Assembly: GCA_003508835.1 (NCBI GenBank)
Contig: PUFA01000007.1
Location: forward strand, 14,655,001-14,719,000
Direction of reading: 5' to 3'
DNA length: 64,000 nucleotides
Source: Eonycteris spelaea
Taxonomy: Eukaryota > Chordata > Mammalia > Chiroptera > Pteropodidae
The notes under the pieces are model-generated. The model was not told the DNA's origin and ran no database searches. It saw nothing but the letters and a program-made list of their open reading frames with translations. Every line of letters begins with the position of its first letter. Within the stretch, counting starts at the first letter, position 1. The translations under genes and the position numbers were made by a program. Below, in pieces: positions 1-10,365 of this stretch.

Positions 1-536
1 GTGACAACTGTTGGTTGCCGTCAGTACAACAGCTTCCAGGCAAGGGTGCTTATTGTGAAAGGGTGCATTGTCATTAGCTACCTAAGAATAGGAAGCCTGC
101 CTCTTTTTTTTTTTTTTCTTTTTGCCTTTCAAGTCCCAAAGAGTCCTACTCAGTAGCAGAGTGTCTTGCACACAGTGGGTTTCATAAGTGCTAAAGAGTG
201 GAAAAGATGCCTTTGTCGGGTGTCGTGCTATTAAGCTGTGTTCAACCTGTATGTACCCTATGTGGTATTATGTCGTATGTGTTTTTCAGATATGTGAATT
301 CAAGAATCCACAGTCTGTTAAAATAATCATAGTAAGTATTATTGTGAGTGTTTAAATAAAGTAGATGATTCCCTTGTTCCCTCAGGGGAGCATGCCCTGC
401 AGTGAGCATGAGATGGGGGCCCGCTAGCCCCTTGGCCACCCTGCAGTTCTGCATCTGTCTTATGATAGGACATCCCCCTGCTCCAGGTGTGACTCCAGTA
501 CTGAAGGGTATTCTTTCCTCCTATTAGGTAGACTCT
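1..536. other. unassigned; faint L2 3' tail near 135-215
   Basis: No gene or clear repeat is seen. A T-run lies at about 106-119. Bases 135-215 resemble the end of an L2 element (listing order: cagtag, cacacagtgggtt, agtgctaaag), but the match is weak. Confidence 0.4.
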
Positions 537-550
537 AAATGCAAACGAAA

Positions 551-671
551 GTCTATGGCCATGCCACCCTGAACAAACCCGATCCTGTCTGATCTCGGAA
601 GCTAAGCAGGGTTGGGCCTGGTTAGTACTTGGATGCGAGACCACCTAGGAGGACCAGGTACTGTAGGCATT
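551..671 (+). pseudogene. 5S rRNA-like sequence (SINE body)
   Basis: All 121 positions of vertebrate 5S rRNA are represented. Hand comparison with the remembered human sequence gives about 16 mismatches. The box A region of the internal promoter (GAAGCTAAGCAGGGT) is intact; the box C region has two changes. It is followed by adenosines, not the T-run terminator of a functional 5S gene, so this is a retroposed copy and not a working rRNA gene. Confidence 0.85.
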
Positions 672-767
672 AAAAAAAAAAAAGGGAGGGAATATAAACT
701 GACAAGGTCCTTGCATCTGTGAGGTCAACAAGGGTTGCCTCGCCTATAAATAAAAAATAAAAAAAAT
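551..767 (+). mobile_element. 5S rRNA-derived SINE (megabat MEG-R type)
   Basis: The body, 551-671, is a full-length 5S rRNA-like sequence. It is followed by an A-run (672-683), a 3' region of about 65 bp not related to 5S, and an A-rich tail (about 746-767). Short flanking motifs at 537-549 and 768-780 look like a mutated target-site duplication. A third near-copy of that motif at 691-703 suggests either a composite element or two successive insertions. The body shares non-canonical changes with the 5S half of the hybrid SINE at 44949-45182, so it belongs to a SINE family rather than being an isolated 5S retropseudogene. By memory this is the MEG-RS/MEG-RL group of fruit bats. Confidence 0.75.
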
Positions 768-780
768 AAATACAAACTGA

Positions 781-1640
781 TTCCTGATGTTAGTGCTTGA
801 ACAAAGGAACGCCAGTGTACCAGTGCTGGAGGAAAACCTGTCACATGGGCTTTTGAGACCCTGGGCTCCATGTGGTATCTTCCTGAAGAATTTCAGAGGC
901 ATCTCAACTAGACAATACATCATCTTGTAGCACATCGGATTTGATCCGCTGTCACATTCTTCTAGCCTTACTGTACACTGGGTACTGCACTAAGCACCTT
1001 CGATGTGCGAGCTCATTTAGTCAGACTATTCTGTCTGCTTCTGCCAGGCTGCCAGTCCTTGAAAAATGCATCGTCACTTTCAATTGATGTGAGAGAAGAA
1101 AATTAGATTTTATAATGTTTATTTTGATGGAGTGGAGAAAACTGGCTCTGAGATGGGAAATATGGGGTTTGAAATACTTTTCTTCTGACGTGAAGAGGGC
1201 ACGGAAGGGCAGTGTCCCCACCCTGGCGACAGCAGCTCGTGTGTACCTTCCTGCCTTCTTCCGCTCGTCCGACTTAGTTCCCTTCCTTCTCCTCGGCCTT
1301 TACAGCGATGGCAAATGTCAGGAATTGGAAGTGGGAATGGGACTGTGAAAGTATCATTACCATGCCTTTCTATTCCACATGGGATGTATTACAGACCAGG
1401 GACCCCATTGAATTTTAATTAGGGCCTCATTGATTGGAAACCTAACTGTTTACCAGGTAATTCCAAAAGCAGTGGCTTCGGAGCAGGCTTGCATATGGAT
1501 TTTCTGTTGCCTAGGATGTCTCTTTGGGGTGGGGGTACATCTGAGGGTCAGCAGGTGCTGCCATGCACATGTGGGGTGGCCAGCATTCCAATGGCCTTAA
1601 ATATGTTGAATTCAGTCCTAATTAAACAGATTCTTTCCAA
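781..1640. other. unassigned single-copy-looking DNA
   Basis: No exon or clear repeat. Bases 975-1025 resemble a short MIR core fragment on the minus strand (cactgggtactgcactaagc). A 77-residue plus-strand open frame at 1115-1348 has no recognisable domain. Confidence 0.4.
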
Positions 1641-1644
1641 CCTT

Positions 1645-2745
1645 GGATAAATGACTAAATGTGGCAGGCAGCCTTTAATGATCCCCACCTCCTGGGGTAC
1701 ACTCCCCGGTATAATCCTAGTAACCCTTTGAATGCAATCAGGACTACATTGTGACTTGCTTTTTTTTTAAAAAAAAAAAAATGGTGGCAAAATACACATC
1801 ACATAAAATGTACTATCCTCACCAATTTTAAGGGTGCAGTTCAGGAGTGTCAAAGTATATCCACATTGTTATAATGCCTCTCTCCAGAACTTTTCCATCT
1901 CGCAAAGCTGAAACTCTGTACCCATTGAACACCCCTCCCGACCAATTCTCTCCCACCACCCGCCCCCCCAGCCCCTGGCAACCACTGTTCTACTTTCTGT
2001 CTCTATGAGTTTGACTACTCTAGGTACCTCATGTAAGGGGAACCTTACAGTAGTTGTCTTTTTCTGACTGGCTTATTTTTCACTTAGCCTGATGCCTTCA
2101 AGTTTCATTCATATTATAGCATGTGTCAGATTTCCTTTCTTTTTCATTAAGGCTGAATAATACGCCATTGTATGTCTGTACCACAGTTTGTTTATCCATT
2201 CATCTGTTGATGAACGCTTGAGTTGCTTCCACCTTTTGGCTATTGTGAATAATGCTGCCGTGAACATAGATGTACAAATTGTGACTTGCTTTTAACAAAG
2301 AGAATAGCATCAAAAGTGATGGGATGTCAGTTCCATGATTAGATTACAAAAGGCTCTGGCGTCTGTTTTGCTTACTCTCTTTCTCGCTCGTGCTGATGGA
2401 AGCCAGCTGCCATGTTTTAAGCTGGCCTACAGATGGGCCCATGTGACGAGGACCTGGGGAGGGCTGTGACTAGAGCCATCGGAGAACTAAGGCCTGCCTG
2501 TTGCCACCTCTGTGAGCTTGCAAGCATCTCCTCCTCTGGTCCAACCTTGAGCTATCTGAGGCCCTAGCAGACACCTTGAGTGTAGCCCTGTAAGAGGCCT
2601 TGAGTGAGAGCTAAGCTCCTCCTGGATTTCTGGTCCACAGAAACTGTGCTATAGTAAACATTTGGGGTTTTTTTTTAAGTCTCTGAGTTTTGGGTTATGT
2701 GGTAAGTAGTCAGTAATAGATTACTTATACACGGAATACCTCTCA
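1645..2745 (+). mobile_element. MLT1-family LTR, split by an L1
   Basis: The two halves, about 1645-1762 and 2278-2745, join into one MaLR LTR. The left half carries the gatccccacctcctgg region and ends in gtgacttgct. The right half restarts at the same word and continues through the ccagctgccatgtt region to the LTR end. The break is fully explained by the L1 insertion between them. Confidence 0.75.
1763..2277 (-). mobile_element. L1 3' end (old L1M type), inserted in MLT1
   Basis: On the minus strand this reads as the last part of L1 ORF2 plus the 3' UTR, ending in an A-rich tail (T/A run at 1761-1782 on the plus strand). Landmarks are ggctattgtgaataatgctg at 2239-2258 and the cccctggcaaccactgttct stretch near 1973-1992. 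A 15-bp target duplication (attgtgacttgcttt) lies at 1748-1762 and 2278-2292. It is 5'-truncated and non-coding. Confidence 0.9.
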
Positions 2746-2864
2746 AGTGGGCTCCGATTCTGATCGCTGTGGCCACAGAGAGCTTATGAAGACTCAGGTG
2801 ATGTGTGGGGGCTCAGGCCTTCGGAGGGAGATCTGGCAGGGTGTTTACAAGGATCGCCGTGACT

Positions 2865-3090
2865 TTGAGCACCACCTACGAGTCGGGCACCATGCCAAGC
2901 ATTTGATGTATGTTTCCCCATTTAGTCCTCACGAAATCTCAGTGAGAGAGGTCCTTCTCACAGAAAATGGGCCCCATTTTCAGATGAAGAACCCGAGGAC
3001 CAGAGAGGTTGTTCATGGTAGCGCCATGTCCACATAGCGAGTAAGTGCTAAAGTCAGCATGGAACTCTGGTCATCCAGCGCACAAACTAA
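2865..3090 (-). repeat. MIR SINE
   Basis: Read on the plus strand it has the antisense MIR order: tgagcaccacctacgagtcggg, catttagtcctcac, ccccattttcagatgaagaa, cagagaggtt, then the 5' part. Divergent but nearly full length. Confidence 0.75.
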
Positions 3091-3715
3091 TGTTCTTCAC
3101 GGTTCTTCATGGCTCTCTGTCACCTTGTGATTCTGCCAACTGGTTGTCACTGTGCTGGGACCAGGAACACCAGGCAGCCGGTGCAGCCCTTGGTCCTGCA
3201 CACTCATGGGGGAGGGGGTGGGGGCTGTGTGTGAAAGCTGGCACATTCTCCCTCTTTCAGTACTTAGGTCTTCCTTTCAGTGAGCAAGATTAATGATTCC
3301 TTTCTACCTTTCCGCCTCGCGAGGAATGCTGGGACGTTAAGCCCATCTGAAGAAGCCGCCAGTGCCAGGCTAGTTAATTGAGTTTTTGGCAGTTGGGTTG
3401 CAGTTTCGTTATCTTGCTTCCTGTTTTCTGGTGATAACGCGTAAGGAGAATCTGGAAAGTTGGCAGTGAGGTTTGGCACCTCACCAGAAGCTAAGTGACA
3501 GCTTTGTCCTGCTTCTTCTGTAGAACTGTGTGTGCATGTGCGGTGTGTATGCATGTGTGCATGTGATAGAGAGAGAGAGACAGAGAGAGAGCGAGAGAGA
3601 GCGCACGCGCACAATTGTTACGAGCATTTTTGTTAATGGGCAGGTAATGGGGGCCCCTATCTGCCAAGCCCTGCACTATATGCAGGGGATATGGAAATGC
3701 TCTTGGCTCTTCTCC
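3091..3715. repeat. unassigned DNA with TG/GA simple repeat (3523-3612)
   Basis: 3523-3567 is an imperfect alternating TG/CA run and 3568-3600 is a (GA)n run with interruptions, followed by an alternating gcgcacgcgcac block. Minus-strand open frames here (Leu/Ser-rich) are products of the simple repeat. Nothing else recognised. Confidence 0.7.
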
Positions 3716-4156
3716 TGTTATGTCCTTCCCCTCAAATCCATGTGTCGAAGCCCTAAACCCTAGCGCCTCAGGCTATGACTTCATTTGGAAATAGGGTCAT
3801 TGCCGATATAATTAATTAAGATGAGGTCAACCTGGAGTAGGGTGGGTCTCTAATCCAAAGTGACTGGTATCCTTATAAAGGGCAGATTTGGACTCAGACA
3901 CACACACAGGAAGGACGCTATGGGAACATGAAGGCAGAGATTGAGGTGATGTATCTTCAAGACAAGGAATGTCGAAGATTGCCAGAAAACCACCAGAATC
4001 TGGGCAAGAAGCATGGAACAGATTCTCCCTGCGACCCTCAGCAGGAACCAACCCTGCCCATACCCGGCATCCAGAACTGTGGCACAGTGACTTTCTGTCG
4101 TTGAAGCCATCCCTTTGTGGTGCTTCGTTACGGCAGCCGTAGTAGCGACTATTACA
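3716..4156 (+). mobile_element. MLT1 LTR (MLT1B/C-like)
   Basis: Follows the MLT1 consensus order: tgttatg start, aaatagggtc, attaagatgaggtcaa, the gactggtatccttataaa box, ccagaactgtg, a degraded polyadenylation region, and the end ggcagccgtagtagcgac. Solo LTR with no adjoining internal sequence. Confidence 0.85.
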
Positions 4157-4159
4157 GCC

Positions 4160-4660
4160 CCCAGGAGGTCACACTCAGGTTGGGCACAGCCATACAGAGA
4201 TGCCACAGTAGACTTATGGTCAAGGGGATGCGAAACCGCCAGTGAGTGACCGAAGTGCAAAAGCACAGTGAGGCGAGGACCTGTGAGGAATGTGTAGAGA
4301 AGGCAAACTCAGGATGCTCTGGAAATGAATGCTCCAGGAATCGGTAGGGTGCAGAAGGCCTTCTTGAGAAAGGGGTGCTGAGTCTGAAACCAGACAGATA
4401 AGGGGAGTTCACTGGCCAAGAGGAGGGGCAGGTCGTGGGAGGAGGTACTACACGTCAGAAGATCCAGACTTGAGAGACAACAAGGTGCGTTTGAGGAACG
4501 AAGATCCACGGGGCATCCTTGGGGTGGACAGGAAGAGAATAACCAGGGAGGGAGCTGGAGTGATTGTGCTGGCCTGTGGACTGGTGGCCGCCTGGAAAGC
4601 CACGTGAAGGATTTTGGACTTTCTCCATTGGCAGTGGGAAGTCACAGACAAGACATGTGA
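4160..4660 (-). repeat. L2 LINE 3' region
   Basis: Plus-strand landmarks are antisense L2: cctgtgaggaatgtg, aaaggggtgctgagtctgaa, the ggaaagccacgtgaaggattttgg region, and gggaagtcacagac. Open frames crossing it, including a 173-residue one at 4564-5085, are incidental. Confidence 0.6.
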
Positions 4661-4664
4661 AGGT

Positions 4665-5890
4665 GGTAAGTAACAGTGGGAATAGACAGAGAAATGGCTT
4701 CAGCAAGTATTCGAGACTAGCATTGCCAAGCTTCGAGGATAAACCGGACGAGGGTGGCAAGGGATGGGAATGGCCCATGGAGGTTCGCCACGGGTTCGCT
4801 AATTCTGCGGACCTGGAGGAACTGCTCCATTTTCCAGGCGTGCGTGCTTTTTGCCCTTCTCCTCAAGGCTCCCCACTAGGCGAGCTAATTGAGAGTAAAA
4901 GGAGCTTGTGCTTTTGGAAGAGACCTTTGCTTCCTGTTGTAAGAAAACCGAGTGACCGAGCAGCCAAAAGATCATTTCTGGAGAAATCAATGGTGAGCAG
5001 TGAGATGGGAAAAGGGCTCGCTTTGGAGTTCAGTGTTTCAAATACGAAAGGAAGAGAGCTTTATGTATTTTCAAAAATAGTCTAGATTTAGGGGATCCAC
5101 CCCAAAATGTCCCAACCCAGATTTTGATGGGTGGTCAATATTTACCACAAAACTCGTGGCTGCCAAGTGATGTCAAGAGCTTCGTTAGAGGGGCCCTCAG
5201 AAAGAATCGTCACCCCCAAAAGAATTCATTTGGCTTTCCTTAGAATAAAACTGTTGGAGGAATGCAGAAGCCTTTTTCCTCCCACTTTTAATTTGAGCGT
5301 TTGAAAGCCCAGCTGGGCTGGGAAAGGCAGAAGTGCTGACTCCATTGGAAGAAACAGATGGAGGTCAGGAGAGGTTGATTGCCGCCTCTCTGTACCTATG
5401 GGGTTTTCTTAGTAACGGAGCTTTTGTAACAGCAGTTTGAGGATTTCTGAAAAGCCCATCATTTAGAAGCAAGTCAGAATGATTCTGCACTGAGGACAGT
5501 GATTGCTTCCTGACCTCATAGTCCTGTAGGAATCTTCGGAGCTGTTAGTCTCCTCCATTCCTTGCACATGTCCCTCCTTCTCTTCCTCTCCTGGCTCCAT
5601 CTGTCCCTTTCTCTCCCTGGCATGTGTTATTAGAGTCCCACCTGGACACCTGGCAGAGCGTGCCTCTTCCTGAGGTGGATGGACCAAGTTGCAGGGCAAG
5701 GGGACCAAGTGTGGGACTGGCTGCCTGTCCGCAGGTCTGCTCTGCAAGTGTTCTAAGCCGCAGGACTGCTGGGCTATGCTGCTTGGTTATGCAAGGGACC
5801 TTGTCCGTCTGGTCCATGGAGAGCGTGTGGCCCTCAGCTCCCTGCGCCACCCCCAACATTTCTGTTCTCTTGACTCTTCCTCATAGTCGT
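4665..5890. other. unassigned stretch
   Basis: No repeat or exon recognised. Several overlapping 60-120 residue open frames occur on both strands at 5463-5995, typical of moderately GC-rich DNA lacking stops by chance. None has a recognisable motif. Confidence 0.4.
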
Positions 5891-5894
5891 TCAT

Positions 5895-6130
5895 TTGCAG
5901 AGTGCCTGCTATTGTCCAACCCCACTCAGGTTCTGGAAGAAATACAGAGCGAGACCAGATCAAAGCAGCTCACTGTCTACAAGGGAGAAACATAATGCCC
6001 TGTAGATAATGACCCTAAACACTCTGATAAATGCTGTAACAGAAGAATGAGCAGTATGCTGTAAGAGACATGAAGACATGACTGGGCCAGCGAAGAATGA
6101 CTTTTTCCTAGGGGACTATGAAATCTCTGT
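5895..6130 (-). repeat. probable L2 fragment
   Basis: Bases 5895-6130 follow the antisense L2 layout (agagtgcctgctattgt, cactgtctacaagggaga, aatgctgtaacagaag, atgactgggccagcgaag). Divergence is high. Confidence 0.45.
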
Positions 6131-6134
6131 CCAG

Positions 6135-6688
6135 AGATATGCAATCTCCACTCAGTCTTTAAGAATAAACAAAAACAGACCCATAAGCAGGCACCAGGCG
6201 GAGCATCTAGCCAGAGAAAGTAGCGTGCGTATTCAAAGACAGATACCTTATGACCGGAGCACAGTATGCGTGTGTATGTGGGGGGTATGGGGAGACGTGA
6301 ATCTGTCAGGATAGGTTGAGGCCAGCTTGAGAAGGCCCCCTCCTTGCATGCTTCAATTGGAAGGTGGAGCCAGAGGAGGAAAATCGGGAGAAATGAGATG
6401 CTCAACCCTGGAAAAAGAACTCACAGGAGGGGCTAATTATCATTGCACACAGTGAGAATTTGATTCTCTGCAGGTCTGATTGAGCTCTGCTTGCCCATGG
6501 GCAGAAAAAACCTAATTGAGACTTGGGGATACTGTACATGAATCTGGGGAATAGTAGATCCTGTGAATTCTCCAAGGTGAGAGTAGTTTGGGAGGGCAGA
6601 GGTGATGGGAACCGTCTAGATACTCCCAACCTCTCCCTCTTGACTAGTGTCTTGAAAATCTTTCTTGGGTTATGCAATCCAGTAATTA
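6135..6688. other. unassigned stretch
   Basis: No repeat or gene recognised. Confidence 0.4.
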
Positions 6689-6752
6689 TCTTCTTTTCTC
6701 TTCTCTTTTCTTCTCTTCCTCTTCCTCTTCCCTTCTCTTCTCTTCTTTTCCA
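6689..6752 (+). repeat. pyrimidine-rich simple repeat (CTTTT/CTT)n
   Basis: Almost pure C/T over 64 bases with irregular TTCTCT and CTTCCT units. The minus-strand open frame ending in a Glu/Arg/Lys-rich tail is just this repeat. Confidence 0.85.
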
Positions 6753-7965
6753 AGGCTGGCTCCCTGAGAGCTCTGTGGCCTGTGAAAGGTGGAAATGTGC
6801 TCTTGCTCTTGTGTTGTAAATATCTTGCCATACTCACCCCCAAAACATTCCCAGCACTTCTTTCTCTCTGTTTCTCTCTGGAAACTCAGCGGGCTATCAG
6901 TCTGTATAAACTTTGGTTCTAGAAAGCCACAAAATGACAGTGACCTACATTCTCCTTCCATGAGTTTTCTTCCTTGAGATCTTGTGCCCTCTATAATGTG
7001 TGCACCACTCCAATTTGCATCAGTAGGTCAGCTTTGATTGAGGGTCTCCTTTTGTAGAACACACTGCTCGGTGCTGTGTGAAGTCAAGAGAATTCCTAGG
7101 AGCTGCTCCATTCTCTAGTAGCTTATTTTTCAGTTGGAGAGGAAGACCAGGGATATACAACCACCCCTTTGACCAGCACTACCAACTTGAAAAATGTCAC
7201 GTTAAACATGAGCACACTGTATATTCTGGGTGCCAAGGTATAGTAGATGTGTTATGTTAGCTGTCCTGTCCTCAGCTCCTTTTAGACTGTCCACTCAGGA
7301 CCTTAAGGCAGAAGGGCCAGCCTTCTGCTCTCCAAGACTACTCCCATCACCTCAGCCACTGTGGACCCAGCAAGACATGGACACACCTGGCCGTAGGCCC
7401 ATCAGTTTATGGGCTGGCCAACATTGAGTCAGAGTATCTCTCTCAAACTCAGATACTCAGGGCTGAATCAGCCTTAGGAGGCTCAGCAAACATTTAGGGA
7501 TAGGATACAGCCACATAGAAGCCACAGTTGGGAAGGGTAGAATTCATTGTAGAGGGTGCTAGTCTGCCTGGATGTGTAAGAGGCCAGAGGTAGCAGATGG
7601 AGAAAGTATTTGCTTTATCCTGGGTGGCTTCCCAAGTCCCCACTCTAGTTCCTATGAGGCCCAATGTCTCTACCTTCAGTGACGCTTCTGTGTCCTAGAG
7701 CAAGCCTTTCTTTACATTAGAACTAACTTGGGTTGCATGGGATAATCTATTGCAAGTGCTCAGTGTCAGTCATTCATGCGTCATGGAAGACATATTACGT
7801 ACTTCAGACAAACAAAAGAGTGGGAAGATGGGAAATGTACAGCAAAGGAGGCTGTGTGCCAATCCTTTGGGGACCTTTTAGCTCTAGTTTCTAGTGTTCT
7901 TTCTCTGATTCTTTTTAGCATTAGGTTCTTAGTTTGGAAGACATAAAGCGGTCTAGAGATTCTCT
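6753..7965. other. unassigned stretch
   Basis: No gene. Bases 7035-7150 may be a degraded L2 or MIR segment (cactgctcggtgctgtgtga, cagttggagaggaagacc); not secure. Confidence 0.4.
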
Positions 7966-7969
7966 GTTA

Positions 7970-8350
7970 GTTAGAAAATAAGCTAAGCTGCTATAACAAA
8001 GAGACCGCATTATACAGTGGCTGAAATAAGATGGTGGCTATAGTTTAAACAAGTGCCTTATACAAGTTGCAGTTTTTTACATATGGCACCCCAGAGATGA
8101 GCAGCCCAGGCCAACGGGGAGCTCTGCCCGGCTCAAGGCTCTCAAGGCCACTCCATGGTCATTATTTCCCAGACGTTAGGATGAAGGAAAAAAAGGGAAG
8201 ACCAAGCCAGACTGGTTCATTTTTAAGGCGATGACCCCAGAGTTGCACACATCACTTTTATTCATAATCCAGTGCCTTGAACTTAGTCCCTGACTGCACC
8301 TAGCTGCAAGAGAGGCTGAGAAATGTATTCTTTATTGTTGTGGGTACTTA
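7970..8350 (-). mobile_element. old LTR-like repeat, MaLR-like, name uncertain
   Basis: Opens with gctaagctgctataacaaag, like the antisense start of MaLR LTRs, and contains gttgcacacatcacttt and acctagctgcaagagaggc, words I associate with a common eutherian repeat. I cannot assign the subfamily without a search. Confidence 0.55.
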
Positions 8351-9230
8351 TATGCTCAACTAAAACTCAGGAAAACCTCTTCTGAAAAGGTAGAAAGGGG
8401 GAACAGATGGACACTAGGCAATAATTAGTCACAGTCCCTGCCACAGACTCTTTTAAACTGAGCTGATAGTTCAAAGGTTGGTTTACACTAATAGCATGTC
8501 CTTTGGTTTTTTGCACTGACCACTATGAGAACAGTCTTCTCTCTGAGTGTCATTAAACCACACAGCCTGAGAGAGAACACTCAGTATACGCTTTGCCTCC
8601 TTGGGCCCTCTCAAACAAAACGTATCTGAGCTGGAATGCTCTGCAGTGCCAACAGGAGAAACTGAGGTACACATGCAGTAGGGGCGACCCCCTTCGTCCT
8701 AAGTATCTAGTTAAAGAGGTGCTGCAAGGATTTTGTTTCTTCTTTTATGGACCCTTTCATTCTAAACCTGTAGTGACCCTTTAATGGCCAAGTTTTTACC
8801 TTGATTTTGTAGTTTGATGAGGGTAATAGTTATTCTTTTGATGACAGGAACCTGACTTTGATTTTGCTTTTTCTACAGAAGTCAGTGGGCCTCAGACTTG
8901 GGTCACTTTGAAACTGAGGGAACTCTCCAAGGACATACACTTTGTCCTCATTATCTGATTTGTTAGGCAGTCTTTCCCACCACGTGGCTCAGAACCTTTT
9001 ATAGATTTTCCTTCCAACTCTTTCGGTCAACCATTGGTGCCTACTTCCCTTCTGGAAATAAGCTGTGTATTTGGGGGAAGTGACTCTATGGTGTCTTCCT
9101 CATCCCCAGTGCGATCCACAGCCCACCTCCTCTCTGACTTTCTGCCAACCTCAATGCGGCAGTTTCAAAGGACACCCAACAATTCTTTGGCTTTTGTCTC
9201 ATCAAGAAGTGGAGTCTGTGTTCTTCCCTT
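8351..9230. other. unassigned stretch
   Basis: No repeat or exon recognised. Short open frames at 9034-9457 on both strands are not credible genes. Confidence 0.4.
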
Positions 9231-9234
9231 GGAA

Positions 9235-9665
9235 ACTGGGCCAACTTATGTGCCTGTTTTGACCAATAGAATACGGCAGAAGTGATGCTATAGGACTTGT
9301 ATGGCGAGGATGTAGAAGGCTGTGCAACTTCCTCTTTGCTCTTGGAACACTTCCTCTGGAAAGCTTTGGCTGCCATGTAAACAGTTCCACTTTGCTCAGG
9401 CCACCATATTGTAAGGTAGCCCAAACTAGTCTTCTCAGAAGCCATGGAGACGCCCATGAAGAGAGAGAGAGAGAGAAGTGCCTGGGCAGCCCCTGGCTGC
9501 TTCAGCCACTGTCCGACTTCAAGAGTATGTAAAACCTGGAGCCATAACCACTGCTGCTTTCCTGAATTCCTGAACCACAGTCACTGTGAGAGGTAACAAA
9601 ATGTTGTCGTTTGAGCCATTAAATTGGGGGATGATTTGTTATGCAGCAGTAGCTAATAAGAACCT
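9235..9665 (+). mobile_element. MLT1-like LTR (older subfamily)
   Basis: Contains the MLT1 landmarks gaccaatagaatacggcaga, cttcctctttgctctt, the (c)ttcctgaattcctgaacc region, gccattaaattggggg and the terminal tatgcagcagtagctaata. A small (GA)8 run lies inside at 9459-9476. Confidence 0.7.
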
Positions 9666-9669
9666 CAGT

Positions 9670-10200
9670 CACTCGGAAAGCATCTCCCTGCACCATTAAT
9701 CTGCATCCCAAGGTAGAGAAACTGATTGGCTCAAACCCTCCAGTGGGCCCCCATGCTTCCCAAGAGAACTTTCATGCACCTTTGTGTTCCTAGGCTCACT
9801 CGAAGATGGCCTTGCACGTGTAGGCCAGCAAGACACTCGGCCCCCAGACTCTGCTGGGTCATGTCTCAGTCGCAGAATGCTCTGCCCGGTCACCCCACAG
9901 TTGCATTCCCCAAAGGACGCCCCAGCCCTTCCTCCCCTCAGGCATAATCCACTGCACTGTGTGAGGTGCTTCTGACAGAAGCTGAGCCTGCGTTTCTGAC
10001 CCACCGGGTCCTCAGCAAGAGACTCACACCTGGGGGGGGGGTTTGCCCTCGCTGCCAGCCCTGTGCTCAGCGTGGGGGACACAGAGGAGACCGTTAGCTG
10101 TGAGAAAGTTTTAAAACTCTGTCAGGCTTTGGGTATACATTTTAGGAGCAAGCCGATTTCCAAGACCTCTCCGTCACCTTAGCAACGGTACCAGCCATAT
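9670..10200. other. unassigned stretch
   Basis: No gene or repeat recognised. A 10-nt G-run lies near 10031-10040. Confidence 0.4.
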
Positions 10201-10204
10201 TCAT

Positions 10205-10365
10205 GATATAACACATTAAGAGCCCAGACTTAGCATGCAGTCAGTCAGTAGCTCTGTGACCTTGAGGAAGTTGCTTAACCGCTCTGAGCCTCTTCAGCCC
10301 CTCGGATTGCTGGAAGGAAAATGAGAGCAAGCCCTTTGCTCAGAGCAAGTACCCTTGAACGTGGG
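10205..10365 (+). repeat. MIR SINE fragment
   Basis: Sense-strand MIR order: attaagagcccagacttagc, agctctgtgaccttgaggaa, gttgcttaaccgctctgagc. Its tRNA-like head is degraded. Confidence 0.75.

Noticed and set aside
551..671. Functional 5S rRNA gene
   Set aside because: About 16 mismatches, no T-run terminator, an A-tail and SINE-like 3' region instead.
3264..3676. Minus-strand open frames of 116 and 61 residues with Ser/Leu repeats
   Set aside because: Direct translation of the GA/CA simple repeat.
4564..5085. 173-residue plus-strand open frame as a gene
   Set aside because: It begins in antisense L2 sequence, has no domain and no supporting exon structure.
6686..6961. Glu/Lys/Arg-rich minus-strand open frame
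   Set aside because: Direct translation of the pyrimidine tract at 6689-6752.
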